Counted from the stretch's first letter, positions 44,580 to 55,122 are shown. The stretch: 64,000 bases of DNA from Pachysolen tannophilus NRRL Y-2460 (GCA_001661245.1 KV454018.1:501944-565943), one strand, 5' to 3'. The notes: generated by a model from the letters alone, not told the origin. Made by a program: numbers and translations.

Positions 44580-46169
44580 TTATGCTTCCAATCCTAATTT
44601 GAATAACAAATCATCCAATTTTTTTAGGTCCGTTTGATATTTATTCATCTGATCGTAGTCAATCAAACTATTTTCATCATCGTCATCTTCTATTTCAATG
44701 GCATGTCTTTTAGCTAGGTAAAATCTTATATCATCAATTAATTCAATGGTATCTGTATCTTCTCTTATTTCAATTCTTTGAGCACTTTCCAAAATTACTT
44801 CTGAGAATTCTTCCTCTTCAATATATTTATCTAAATCATTTGCTATTAGTTTGGCAACAAAGACTTCCAACCTGTGGACTCTTGTTTGCCAACCTGCTCT
44901 TAATATATCATACACAGAAATCTCATCAAAATTTTCTATCTTTGTTAATGAAATGGCAGCCATAGTTTTCAATCTATCTATAAACAAGACATCAGAAATA
45001 AGTAATACTTCTATTGCTAAATTATCAGGAATTTCCGCTTCATCGTAATATAAGTAGCTTAATATGATTTCAGCAACTTCCATCGTTAACATAGAAATTG
45101 ATAAAGATATTACTGGGATAGATTCTGGATTTTTCAACATAACTGATCTATCAATAACTTCATGATTTTCTAAGATTGATTCATAAATTAGAGTTTCAGA
45201 AAAAGATGAATTAAACATAGTTTCAAAATATTTAGATTTTGATAAGATTGCTCTATGAGCAGGGAAATATATTTTTCTCTCATCTTCATCTTCAACACAA
45301 ACTAAGATATCTGGACATGTAAAATGTTGAAATAATTTAGATTTTTCATCAATTGATAATTTGGATTCATCTTTTGAAAGTATTATCTTATCTCTAATAA
45401 TCTTATTGCTTAATTTTTTCAAATCATCACGAGCATTTTCTTCAATTTGTGTTTGAATTCTATTCTTAGCCTTTATCATATGAATTTTATCATTTTCTGG
45501 AATATTTTTAAGTTCTTGAATATGATTAAATAAATTTTCTAATTTTAATTCTTTTGATAAGTGTTCTAATTCTTGAGTATTATTTGGATCAAAGTTATTG
45601 AAACACGGAATTAAATAAATATAATTAATTATAAAATTAAAGGCCTCCAAGCTAATATCATGTGGCATTTCAATTGTTAATTGATTCTGATATTTAGAAT
45701 GATTCAATTTTTCATTAAAATATTCACTTCTAATTACTAATAAGAATCTGTGTAATTTAAAATTTTGTGAAAATTTATTTTGAAAGCTTAATATAACATC
45801 AGAGGTTTTATTAAAATCAGTCAATATTGAAGAAATATAAGAAGCAAAAGGTTGATTTGATAAATTCATATTTTTCGAAATATCAAAACCTAATAATATA
45901 TTTTTAATATTATCATTTAAAGCTCCATAAATACATCGTTGACCTTCAAAAGTATCACGATCACATGTAGCATTCCCCCTGTTTAACAACAACTTCACAA
46001 TATCTTCATGACCACATAAGCTAGCCAAAATCAAAGGAGAATAATTCCATTCATCCATTTGATTAACATTTATACCAGTTGAAATAATCATATCTACTGT
46101 CTCAATATCTCCAGTTCGGCATGCTAAACAAAGCTCTCTAAACTTCCCATCATGACTTAACTTCGACAT
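44580..46169 (-). CDS. Ankyrin and double BTB/POZ protein (YIL001W/ABTB1-like)
   Basis: 529 residues. The N-terminus holds ankyrin repeats (about residues 8-75: FRELCLACRTGDIETVDMII, NYSPLILASLCGHEDIVKLL). Two BTB/POZ domains follow: one near residues 120-190 (TSDVILSFQ, FKLHRFLLVIRSEYF) and a second near 285-400 (PDILVCVEDEDER, FPAHRAILSKSKYFETMF). The architecture is that of S. cerevisiae YIL001W and of ABTB1 in animals. BTB proteins often act as substrate adaptors for Cul3 ubiquitin ligases; in YIL001W this has been suggested, not shown. It is divergent from INP51 across a promoter that carries an inverted repeat. A second copy of its 3' part beside the gap is probably an assembly error. 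Confidence 0.85.
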   Translation of the reverse strand: MSKLSHDGKFRELCLACRTGDIETVDMIISTGINVNQMDEWNYSPLILASLCGHEDIVKLLLNRGNATCDRDTFEGQRCIYGALNDNIKNILLGFDISKNMNLSNQPFASYISSILTDFNKTSDVILSFQNKFSQNFKLHRFLLVIRSEYFNEKLNHSKYQNQLTIEMPHDISLEAFNFIINYIYLIPCFNNFDPNNTQELEHLSKELKLENLFNHIQELKNIPENDKIHMIKAKNRIQTQIEENARDDLKKLSNKIIRDKIILSKDESKLSIDEKSKLFQHFTCPDILVCVEDEDERKIYFPAHRAILSKSKYFETMFNSSFSETLIYESILENHEVIDRSVMLKNPESIPVISLSISMLTMEVAEIILSYLYYDEAEIPDNLAIEVLLISDVLFIDRLKTMAAISLTKIENFDEISVYDILRAGWQTRVHRLEVFVAKLIANDLDKYIEEEEFSEVILESAQRIEIREDTDTIELIDDIRFYLAKRHAIEIEDDDDENSLIDYDQMNKYQTDLKKLDDLLFKLGLEA

Positions 46170-46388
46170 GTCCTTTCTATCCCTAGCTGACCGGCTAACA
46201 GAAGCATACTACAAAACAACTTCAATCTGGTAAATGATTGATACACACCAACAACACAACCCAATTGATTAACATAAATATATCTATCTATCCATTCTAA
46301 TCATCATCATAGTTGGTTTCTGCAGGTCCAATTCCTTATAAACTCTAGAAATTAAGCCAAAAAAAGAAAAAAGTGTAAAAAAAATCCC

Positions 46389-46508
46389 AAAAATTTCCTT
46401 TTCAAGTAATTTTTGAAGTTTTTCCAATTAATTATTTCCTTTTATGGTAATTTTGGCTGATTTTTTTGTAGAAAACTGCACAAAATTACCCGAAAAGGAA
46501 ATTTTTTA
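46389..46508. repeat. Inverted repeat in the divergent BTB/INP51 promoter
   Basis: Left arm 46389-46413 and right arm 46484-46508 are reverse complements at 23 of 25 positions; the cores are TTTCCTTTTCAAGTAATTTT and, on the other strand, TTTCCTTTTCGGGTAATTTT. Between them (46434-46455) is a looser direct copy, TTTCCTTTTTATGGTAATTT. Both arms fit the Mcm1 MADS-box consensus DCCYWWWNNRG (TCCTTTTCAAG and TCCTTTTCGGG), so a paired MADS-factor site shared by the two divergent genes is plausible. Confidence 0.6.
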
Positions 46509-46701
46509 TGTTTTCTTTTAATTTTTGAGAATTGTGTTCACGATGTTATGCGCGCATTCTATTTAATGTTGTGTTATTATAATAATAGTAGTAAGAAGTT
46601 GTTATTATCATTATTTTAATTTATATGGAATTGGAATTGATATTGGAATTGGAATTGGAAAAAGGTTAGCTTTTGTGAATGAAGTTTGTATATGGCCAAT
46701 T

Positions 46702-49593
46702 ATGAAGGTTTATTTGAATAAGAATCCAAGGTCAATTGCTTTAATTTCAAATGGCTTTGCGTTGATATTTAGGGATATTAGTTCATCAGCTAATGTAGAT
46801 CAGACTTTAACAAATGGTAATAATGCACCTTCAAATCATCAATTATCTGATAAGGACTTTAATCCAAGATGTATAGTGGAATTTGTGGCTGAATCCTCGA
46901 TTAATTTGGATTCATATTCTAGATTACTTGCTTCTAATGATAATTGTGAGTTTTTGGGGTTGATTTGTTTAAAGACAAATATATATTTAGGAATAATATC
47001 ACAAAAAGTTGAAGTTGGTAGTATAAGACCAAATGAAAAGGTTAATAAAATTACAAATGTTGATTTTTTATGTTTAAATAATGATGAATTTGATGAATTA
47101 TTTGAAAATCAAATGATAGTTTCTGATTTGAAAGATAAGTTAGAAGCTCATCCTTGTCATTCATTGAAAAAACTATTAAGTGGAGGTAGTTTTTTCTATT
47201 CAAGAGATTTTGATATAGCAAGTACATGTCAAGAAAGAGGTACTAAGAAAGGATTTACAGTAATAGAGAAAAATTATGATTTTAAATTTATGTGGAATAG
47301 TTTTATGAATGATGAATTGATAGAATTTAGAAATAGATTAAGTAAATTGGAAAGAAAATCATTTGATGAAAGTGAATTTTTAACAACAATAATCAGAGGC
47401 TTTGTGAAAACTGTAAATACTACTTTAGGTATTGAATGTGAAGCTTTATTAACTATTATATCAAAACAATCATGTAGAAGAAAAGGTTCTTTATACGGGC
47501 CATGGGGTCTTGATGATGATGGGAATGTTGCTAATTTTATGGAAACTGAATGTGTATTATATTTTGAAAAATTTTGCTTTGCATATACCCAAGTAAGAGG
47601 TAATATACCAGTATTTTGGGAATTAGAAAATCAATTATTATCTACAAAAGTTAAATTTTCAAGATCTGTTGATTCAACACAACATGCATTTAATAGACAT
47701 TTTGAAACTTTGATTCAACAACATGGTGAAATACACATATTAAACGCTTTAAATAAAAAATCAAATCAACATGAGTTAAGTAATAGATATACAGAAGTAT
47801 TGGGTAAATCTTCAAGTATAAGAGATCAAGTGGATTATTCACATATAGAATTTTCAACAGATTCTTTGAAAAACAACTATAGTACAAGGTCTAAACTATT
47901 ATATTTATTAGAATCTTCAATTTTAAGATTTGGTGCTTATTGTTATGATGTAAGTAAGCATATTTATATTGGAAAACAATCTGGTGTTTTCTTGGTAAAT
48001 ACTTTTGATTCATTAGAAAAAGCAAATACAATTCAAAAAATAATAAATAAAGAAGCTTTTGGACTTTCTTTTAAAGATATGGGTATTGTTCCTTCAGATG
48101 ATTTTTTTGATAAATTAAGATTACTTTGGGATGAAAATGGAATATGGCTTTCCAAGATAACTTTAAGTACAATGTCAACAAAGACTAATCAAATTAATAA
48201 ATCCGGAGGTTTGGTTGGAGTAGTGGCAGGAGTAAGTAAAAAATATATTGCTAATACTGTTGCTTATGATCCTACAAAAGTGAAACAAAATGCTATTGAT
48301 AAGTTATTGGGAAGAATGAATGATCAGAATTTAGTAAAATTACATGATCCAATTCATGATTTTATTGCTGATGAGTTAAAGAAAAAATCAGATCTTTTCT
48401 CGTCTTCAAAAGAAATATCTTTATTTTGCAGTACTTTTAATATAAATGGAGTTCAATATGATGAAGACATTTCAACATGGATTTTCCCTGATGACAAGAC
48501 AATAGATACTAATCCAGATATAGTGGCAATAGGATTTGAAGAAATTGTGGAATTGACCCCTGGTCAAATGTTGGATACAGATAATTCTACTCGTTATTTT
48601 TGGGAAAAAAAATTAAAGAAATGTTTGAATGAACGTGATAAATACGTCCTATTATGGGGTGGTCAATTAGGAGGTATAGTTTTATTACTTTTCGTAAAAG
48701 AAGCAGAAGCAGAAGAAATTAATAATGTCGAAGGTTCAATAAGGAAAACAGGATTGGGTGGAATGGCATCAAACAAGGGAGCAATTGCGTTAAGTTTTAC
48801 TTTTTCAACTACAAAATTTTGTTTCATTGTATCTCATTTGGCAGCAGGATTAAATAATGTTGAAGAAAGGCATCAAGATTATAAGACTATTGCTAAAAAT
48901 ATTAGATTTTCTAGAAATAGGTCTATTAAAGATCATGATGCTGTTATATGGATGGGTGATTTTAATTTTAGAATTGATTTGACCAATGAAGAAGTTAGAA
49001 ACTTAATTGAGAAACAAGATTTTCAGACATTATTTGATAATGATCAATTGAATAATCAAATGGCAAAAGGTGAATCATTTCCATATTTTGACGAGATGGA
49101 GATAAGATTTCCACCAACTTATAAATTTGATAATGGAACAAAGACTTACGATACTTCTGAAAAACAAAGAATACCGGCTTGGACAGACCGTATTTTAAGT
49201 TTAAGCAGAAACAAGATTTTAAAACAACTTTCTTATGATTGTTGCCAAGATATTTTATTTTCTGATCATCGTCCAGTATATGCTTTTTTCAAAGCTAAAG
49301 TAATTATAGTAAATGAAAAGATAAAACAGAAAGTAGCACATGAATTATACAAACAAAGAAAAGCAGAAATTGGAGATGCTAACGAATTAATAACATCAAA
49401 TTATATTAATGAAATCACATTAACACATGGGTTTCCTCCACCAAGTTCTGATAAGACAAAATGGTGGATTGACGGTGGTCAACCTGTCAAGGTAACTTTT
49501 CCTGACTTGGCTCCTGGAATGATTGTTAATCCAAACCTACCAATTAATCCCTTTGTTGAAACTGATGAACCAGACTTTATAATGGCGAAATAG
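46702..49593 (+). CDS. INP51: Synaptojanin-like inositol 5-phosphatase with degenerate Sac domain (Inp51)
   Basis: 963 residues from the first ATG in frame (46702); a GTG nine codons earlier is not a start. A Sac1-like domain fills residues 1-520 and an inositol-polyphosphate 5-phosphatase domain about 570-870. The latter looks active: CSTFNINGVQ, MASNKGAIALSF, HLAAGLNNVEERHQDY, WMGDFNFRIDL, PAWTDRIL and SDHRPVYAFF. The Sac domain is not: where active relatives have RTNCLDCLDRTN, this protein reads LVNTFDSLEKAN (near residue 434), so both the catalytic Cys and Arg are gone. Among the three yeast synaptojanins, Inp51 is the one whose Sac domain lacks activity, so this is the best match. The enzyme would convert PI(4,5)P2 to PI4P at the plasma membrane and affect endocytosis and actin. 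The C-terminus has NPF-type motifs (NPFVETDEPD). Confidence 0.93.
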   Translation: MKVYLNKNPRSIALISNGFALIFRDISSSANVDQTLTNGNNAPSNHQLSDKDFNPRCIVEFVAESSINLDSYSRLLASNDNCEFLGLICLKTNIYLGIISQKVEVGSIRPNEKVNKITNVDFLCLNNDEFDELFENQMIVSDLKDKLEAHPCHSLKKLLSGGSFFYSRDFDIASTCQERGTKKGFTVIEKNYDFKFMWNSFMNDELIEFRNRLSKLERKSFDESEFLTTIIRGFVKTVNTTLGIECEALLTIISKQSCRRKGSLYGPWGLDDDGNVANFMETECVLYFEKFCFAYTQVRGNIPVFWELENQLLSTKVKFSRSVDSTQHAFNRHFETLIQQHGEIHILNALNKKSNQHELSNRYTEVLGKSSSIRDQVDYSHIEFSTDSLKNNYSTRSKLLYLLESSILRFGAYCYDVSKHIYIGKQSGVFLVNTFDSLEKANTIQKIINKEAFGLSFKDMGIVPSDDFFDKLRLLWDENGIWLSKITLSTMSTKTNQINKSGGLVGVVAGVSKKYIANTVAYDPTKVKQNAIDKLLGRMNDQNLVKLHDPIHDFIADELKKKSDLFSSSKEISLFCSTFNINGVQYDEDISTWIFPDDKTIDTNPDIVAIGFEEIVELTPGQMLDTDNSTRYFWEKKLKKCLNERDKYVLLWGGQLGGIVLLLFVKEAEAEEINNVEGSIRKTGLGGMASNKGAIALSFTFSTTKFCFIVSHLAAGLNNVEERHQDYKTIAKNIRFSRNRSIKDHDAVIWMGDFNFRIDLTNEEVRNLIEKQDFQTLFDNDQLNNQMAKGESFPYFDEMEIRFPPTYKFDNGTKTYDTSEKQRIPAWTDRILSLSRNKILKQLSYDCCQDILFSDHRPVYAFFKAKVIIVNEKIKQKVAHELYKQRKAEIGDANELITSNYINEITLTHGFPPPSSDKTKWWIDGGQPVKVTFPDLAPGMIVNPNLPINPFVETDEPDFIMAK

Positions 49594-49736
49594 CTTGAAA
49601 AATAGTTAATATATGGTATAAATCATTGAAACGTTACTTATTCACTATTTGTAGAAAATATATAACCCATAATTGAAAACTAAATTATTAAAACAAAAAA
49701 ACAAACAAAAACAAACAAACCTTGAACTTGTAGATT

Positions 49737-50002
49737 TCATTTCTCCTTTTCCAGCAGTTCCTCTGCTTCTCCCTTCTCATTTTTCTCAACTTTTGATTCC
49801 CCTGCTTCAGCCAATATACTATCCATCTTGGCTTCAATACTATCAAGTAGATTTTCAAGTTTCTTTATGAATGACGTTAGTAATATTTCTTTCTTAACAT
49901 TTCCTTCCTCAAAATACCTACTGATGCAGCAGCTTCAGCTTCATTTAATTGCTGATAAGTTTCGGCAAAACTCAGCTCCGAATGAGATTCTTCTTGAGTC
50001 AT
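49737..50002 (-). CDS. Small spliced gene, coiled-coil protein of 68 residues
   Basis: Exons 49922-50002 and 49737-49862. The 59-bp intron has donor GTAGGT, a perfect TACTAAC branch (49882-49876) and acceptor AAAG. The joined product begins MTQEESHSELSFAETYQQLN, continues EAEAAASKLENLLDSIEAKM then DSILAEAGESK, and ends in a Glu/Lys-rich tail. Residues 13-48 form a clear amphipathic helix, so a small coiled-coil subunit of a larger complex is likely. I do not recognise the family. The frame has no upstream ATG before a break, but an extra 5' exon cannot be excluded. The perfect branch site, phase-0 join and codon use typical of the neighbours support a real gene. It converges with INP51 (144 bp between stops). 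Confidence 0.65.
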
Positions 50003-50345
50003 ACTTTCATTAATACTCTTCTTGACTTTTAAAATTCAATTTAAAAATGTTAACTTTCATATAATCAATTATGAAAAGGTATTTGAATGAAATTTTGATT
50101 TTTGCTTCACGAAAGCAAGAAACATATTTAAATCATTTTGATAAAGATGGAAGAATGTTTTAAATTAATTGTGATTGATATCTACAATATTGGTTGAAAT
50201 TGGACAATAAAAATTAGCAAATCTAGAGATTCAATATATAAAAATGAATTTTTTAATCAATAGCAATACTATTTTTTTCTAAAAGGCAAAATAAAACGAA
50301 AAGAAAAAAAAATAAAATTAAAAATAAAATAAATTATCAAAAGAC
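50003..50345. other. Intergenic region between the small gene and the wall protein
   Basis: AT-rich spacer of 343 bp, with a purine-rich AAACGAAAAGAAAAAAAAA stretch near 50290-50320. It should contain the promoter of the small spliced gene. No gene recognised. Confidence 0.5.
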
Positions 50346-51887
50346 TTATTGATAAAAAAATACAAAATATGTGATAAACATGCTAAAAATGAAATTCAAA
50401 CTAACAGAATTCATTGTACCTGGAGAAGATGAGGATGAGGTTGATGTTGATTCGACGGTGTCTAAAGTATCTTCAACCATTGATCCTGCATCTTCAATCC
50501 AACTATTTAAATCTGAGGAGCTTATAGTGGATTCAATTTCGGTATCATTATTCATGAATACAATTGCAGATCCATTACTATCAAACACAACACCACCTTT
50601 CATTGTTGCATCAGTATAACGTTTAAGATAACCATTAGCTCTAATACCATCATCAATATCTGATGTACCTTGATAGTCATGGATAGTTGTGTATAAATTA
50701 TCACTATATGTTGCATTCAAGACTTCAAATATATCAAATTCACCACAACCACTATCCCAACATGAACAATTAGTACTTGTTGGATATTCAGAAGTTCTTG
50801 GAATTCTAGCGTTTAATAACCAGATAGCAGGTAAGTTATAATCGGTGGTATTTTCTGGGGCAGTATCTTCATTTGGCATTGTAAATTCAAATAAAAACAT
50901 TTTAACAGAACCATAATATCCATGATAAGCTGGAGTACCAGAACGATAAACACCACAATCGTTATCATAACCTGAATCATCACATGAAATATTTGAATAA
51001 ATAATAAATTCTTCATCTGAAATGATTAATGCATCGTCTTCCAAGACTGTAGATTCCGATGCTGCGCTAACACCATCTTTACCAGCATAAGTTAAAGCAT
51101 AACCTAAACAAGAAGAATCATTTCCAGCTGCTGTCAAGAATGTAACGTTTTCAGCTGTAGATGAAGAGGAATCATAATAAGCAAGACGTGACCAATCACT
51201 AGTTGCTGAATCATTATTATAAGCCCAATCTTCAGAAACGTAATAAGCAAATTTTTTCAAAACTAAAGGACCTCTAAAATGAACTGATAATTCTTCATTC
51301 AATGGCGCATTTACACCAGAGAAAGCAGTTGTATCACTGTCCAAAGTACAAGAACAAGAGTCAGTATCAACATCACTAAGTTCCTTGACTGCATAATAAC
51401 CTCCACTATATCCAAGATTTTCAAATTCAATTGCACTATAGAGGACTGTTGGATAAGAAGAACTAGAAGAACTTGTAACATCATTAGCGCTGTCACCAGC
51501 AGCAGCTGCTGTTGTAGTTGTTGATTGTTGGTTATTGTTATTGTTATTATTATTATTGGCAGAAGTTGTAGATGTGGATTGACCGTTATTATTATTATTA
51601 TTATTATTATTATTTGCTGAAGTTGAAGTTGATGAGGACTGCTCGTTATCATTGTTGTTATTATTATTGGCTGAAGTGGTTGTAGTTGATTGTTGGTTAT
51701 TGTTATTATTATTGGTTGTAGTTGTTGCAGTTGTTGCAGTTACCTGTGTATTGGCGTCAGCTACACCATTGGCAACGGCGGTTTGTTGTCTAGCATTGAT
51801 ATTTGCCATCTTAACAGTTGCCATAAAAGCATATGTTTGAATGGCGAAAAGAATAGTTCCTAGCACTGCTATATTTTTTGGAAGCAT
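50346..51887 (-). CDS. GPI-anchored cell-wall protein of the Tos1/YJL171C family
   Basis: 513 residues from the ATG at 51887; an upstream TTG is not needed. A signal peptide (MLPKNIAVLGTILFAIQTYA), a low-complexity Asn/Thr/Ser region with runs of NNN and TTT up to about residue 150, then a conserved domain follow. That domain has many paired cysteines and aromatic residues: FRGPLVLKKFAYYVSEDW, LPAIWLLNARIPRTSEYP and CSCWDSGCGEFDIFEVLNAT. The family was seen in S. cerevisiae as the putative glycosidases Tos1 and YJL171C; the DSGCGEFDIFEV motif resembles the E-x-D/E acid pair of glucanase-like folds, so a hydrolase or transglycosidase role is inferred. The C-terminus (SLNFIFSMFITYFVFFYQ after Ser/Pro) fits a GPI signal, as in YJL171C. 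The gene is transcribed away from a 2.6-kb spacer. Confidence 0.85.
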   Translation of the reverse strand: MLPKNIAVLGTILFAIQTYAFMATVKMANINARQQTAVANGVADANTQVTATTATTTTNNNNNNQQSTTTTSANNNNNNDNEQSSSTSTSANNNNNNNNNNGQSTSTTSANNNNNNNNNQQSTTTTAAAAGDSANDVTSSSSSSYPTVLYSAIEFENLGYSGGYYAVKELSDVDTDSCSCTLDSDTTAFSGVNAPLNEELSVHFRGPLVLKKFAYYVSEDWAYNNDSATSDWSRLAYYDSSSSTAENVTFLTAAGNDSSCLGYALTYAGKDGVSAASESTVLEDDALIISDEEFIIYSNISCDDSGYDNDCGVYRSGTPAYHGYYGSVKMFLFEFTMPNEDTAPENTTDYNLPAIWLLNARIPRTSEYPTSTNCSCWDSGCGEFDIFEVLNATYSDNLYTTIHDYQGTSDIDDGIRANGYLKRYTDATMKGGVVFDSNGSAIVFMNNDTEIESTISSSDLNSWIEDAGSMVEDTLDTVESTSTSSSSSPGTMNSVSLNFIFSMFITYFVFFYQ

Positions 51888-54113
51888 GTTGTAACAAAGG
51901 GACAAAAACAAGTGACTGATAAAAATTGGTTTGTTATAACGAATGAAACAAGAAAAAAAAAGAAAAGAAAAAAAACAATAATACTCTTAACTCTACAAAT
52001 TAAAAAAAATTATAATCTTAATTGAACGAAAGTTTGATCTCTTGTTTTCCCCCAAAATTTTCTTGATATTAAAAAAGAATTATTATTATTAAAAGAAAAA
52101 GAGAGAGAAAAGAAAAAAAAAAGTTTTTAAAAAGAGAACAAAAGAACAAAGGAAACCATATATACTTGTATTTATTTATTTTGTTTTGTTTTGTTTACTT
52201 CATGTATAAACCTACATTGCGTCAAGAACAAAGCTTTTTAAATCATCGAAAAAACAAAGAAAAAAAAATGATGAAAATTTTTAATTCCTTTCTTTGTTTT
52301 TAACTTTTGTTTTTCTTGAATTTTTTCATTTTCTTTGAGAACTAAACTATTTGTCGCGTTAACAAAACAAGAGATCTCGGTTTAAAAGCCTCTTTAAAAG
52401 TCACGATAATGGGGCTTGTTTTTTTTTTTGATATTAAAAGCCAAAGATCCTAAGAAAAAAGCTTTTTTCGATCGATAACAAGATGGGAAATTATCAGTTC
52501 CTGAGCCTCTCCTTGTTATATATGATATAATAAACCTTTTTTTTTTTTGTTTTTTCGAGTTTTCTCTCTTGTTTAAAGATTTTTAATACTCGAGGAAAAG
52601 GGGAGAATCCTGTAAATTCTCATTGAATAGAGGCTAAGCGTAAATGTTTATACGTAAAAAGGTATTAATATAATATCATAGAGGCAGTTATTAATTACAA
52701 ATTGGGGGAAAAACAAAAAAAAAATTCAGGCTATGCTGGTAATATGATGGTATGCTGCCGCAGGCAAGTATTATAGTATACTGAAACGTCATTCTCATCT
52801 GGCCGCAGTATTATATATAATATATTATATATATATATATATTATATATTATATATTATACATTATATAATATATATATTTCAATAGATTCTTTTGCTAC
52901 GCCTCTAATATATTATAGTTAATATAAATGAATTTACTAATAAATTATTAGCAGAAAAAAAGAAAAACCACGCCTATTAATTAATATATATTATATTGCA
53001 CCCAATTTAATTTTTTTTTGGTATTAATCAAATATGGGCTCTTTAGAAAATATTTATTTAAGATGCCGAAACTAAAATTAAAATTATAGCCCGAAGAGCA
53101 AGTTTAAACTTTATCTGTTTTTTTTTTCTTTTTTGTTTTGTTTGAGACTCTTGGCCAAAAAAAAAAATCTCTTTTGTTAATCGTTTTATTAAAAAATTAT
53201 GTATTCAATTAAACATACACTAATAGGGATATAATATTAATGGGCTGCTAACCATTTTGGTCCGAAAAGTTCCATTCGTACCAACACATACACAAATTTA
53301 ATTTTAATTTATTTATAAATTCTTCTTTTAATTTAAGATAAAATAAATCTCTTGTGATTGACTGACTAACTAATTGAACTGACTTTACCTTATATGTAAT
53401 AAAATAAAAAGTAGACAACTACAATTGAAAATATTACAGGTTTGGTAAAACAGGTATTAAAGAGAATGCCAACAAAAACCGAAAAAAATCAAAAAATTAA
53501 AAACTTAAAAAATTAAAAAAATAAACTGTTTACAAGTCTGGATAGAGGAATTGATTTAAAGTATTGATTTTTTAAATACAGTTTGGTATCTTCAGTTAAA
53601 AAATTTCCTTTAACCTTAAAGTCTCTTTTTTGACAAAAAGTCTAGAGCGAGGAAACTAAATTTTTTTTTTTTTTCAAAAATTTCACCTTGGGACCCTCAT
53701 TCTCGAGTATTTATCTATTTATCTATTTATCTGTATTGAATTATCATGGTTTTTGGGATTTATGGATCTTGGATTCTTACTCCTTGATCCATGAATTGTT
53801 TGACAAAGAAAAATAATTGACACGATTGATATGATATAGCAATCAATAAAGAATTTTTTCTTCTTCTTCTTCTTTTACTTCCTCTTCTCTCTCTTCTTCT
53901 TCTTCTCTTCTTGGATAATTGAGAAACTGTTCCCGTTTTATTTTAAATTATATGCATTTAAATGCATGCATGCATTTATATATATTAAATGAATCGCTAA
54001 TAATAAAAATTTGAAAATTCAAACTATCTATATCTATAAAGTACTCGACTAATTACTGAAACACATTTATTAACAATTAAAGAATTGAGTTTACACAAAG
54101 ATTCCAAAATGGA

Positions 54114-54155
<42 letters not shown>

Positions 54156-54457
54156 TCTCTTTTCATTTATACCCTCATCTTCTATATTAAAAATTTTAAA
54201 TCATTTGAAGATGCATACACTACTTCACCATTAATTAAATGGAATTTTCACCATTAACTTTTCATTACTTTAAATAAAACCCATCAAATCATCTACAACA
54301 TAAATAGATAAGAAAATAAGTATAAAAAAAAAAGTAATTTCCATTAAATTTAAACAAATAGATTAGACCCACAAAAAGAAAAAAATAAAAAAAGCAATAG
54401 AAAAAACGCAAAAAACTACACAAAAAAAAACCTCAATTTATATCATTCTTTTTGATA
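51888..54457. other. 2.6-kb intergenic region with AT palindromes
   Basis: No gene is evident in the space between the Tos1-like gene and SNA2. Features: a stretch at 52799-52880 of (AT)n and TATATTATA palindromes, with a GC-rich block (CTGCCGCAGGC, GGCCGCAG) just to its left; long A/T runs; a CT-rich run at 53850-53915; and the first copy of a 690-bp direct repeat (53439-54120) ending in an (AT)n tract. Large promoter regions are usual for yeast cell-wall genes, which may explain part of the length. Confidence 0.5.
53439..54120 (+). repeat. Direct repeat, copy 1 (about 690 bp)
   Basis: Begins GGTTTGGTAAAACAGG and ends at an (AT)n microsatellite (54120-54152). It is repeated at 55162-55853 with only a few differences (for example AGAATGCC/AGAACGCC, CCTTGGG/CCTGGGG, GAGTATTT/GAGAATTT and homopolymer lengths). 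It contains a CTATTTATCTATTTATCT run, a CTT/CTC-rich tract and the palindromic GCATTTAAATGC region. No open reading frame. Confidence 0.9.
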
Positions 54458-54795
54458 CTAAATGGAACCATAATTTCTATTTGAACTACCTGGCAAAGTA
54501 ACACCACGATAATTAGATTTTTCCTCGTATGGGTAACAAGAAATAATGTACCAGCTATGTAATAAACCTGGAATAAAACCTAATATACATAAGGCAACAT
54601 TGATCCAAACTAATAAATTAAATTAATCTTAAGTTAGAATTTTTCAAATAATCAAAAAAATTGATTTAACAATATATACTATAAATTAAATTTTATTTAC
54701 TTACAATCAGCAGAGAAAAATCCACGTTTAATAAATACTGGAATTGGTGGAATGAAAAATCCAATAAACGCTAATAACCAATCTCTTGCGTGCAT
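54458..54795 (-). CDS. SNA2: Sna2, PMP3-family vacuolar membrane proteolipid, one intron
   Basis: Exons 54705-54795 and 54458-54609 encode 80 residues; the S. cerevisiae protein has 79. The 95-bp intron has donor GTAAGT and acceptor TTAG. The product opens MHARDWLLAFIGFFIPPIPV, continues FIKRGFFSADFWIN, has a second membrane helix (VALCILGFIPGLLHSWYIIS) and a CYPYEE tail ending SNRNYGSI. This is the UPF0057/PMP3 fold of two short helices. Sna2 is sorted to the vacuole by tyrosine motifs in its tail; the tail here has YPYEE and NYG. The gene sits between two direct repeats and next to a gap, so its neighbourhood may not be assembled correctly. Confidence 0.95.
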
Positions 54796-55122
54796 TTTTA
54801 AAAATTAATTTCCAAAATTTCAATTTTAATTTGAAAAAAAAAAAATTAATAAAAGATAAAAGATAAAAGTAAAAAAATAGATGAAAATTATATGTTTTAT
54901 AGATAAGTGGCAATCAATTTATATATATATATATATTATGTATATTATTATGTATCTAATATATTTAATGTATTATACGGCGCCCCGGTTAGAGCCTAAA
55001 AAATTAATATTATTGCTAACAAAGCAATAGAAGGAAATAATACCCTTTTCTAGTACAATAGCGAGCAATACTGAAAATAGAGACAAATCAATTTAAAAGA
55101 AAAAATTTTAATATTATTTAAT

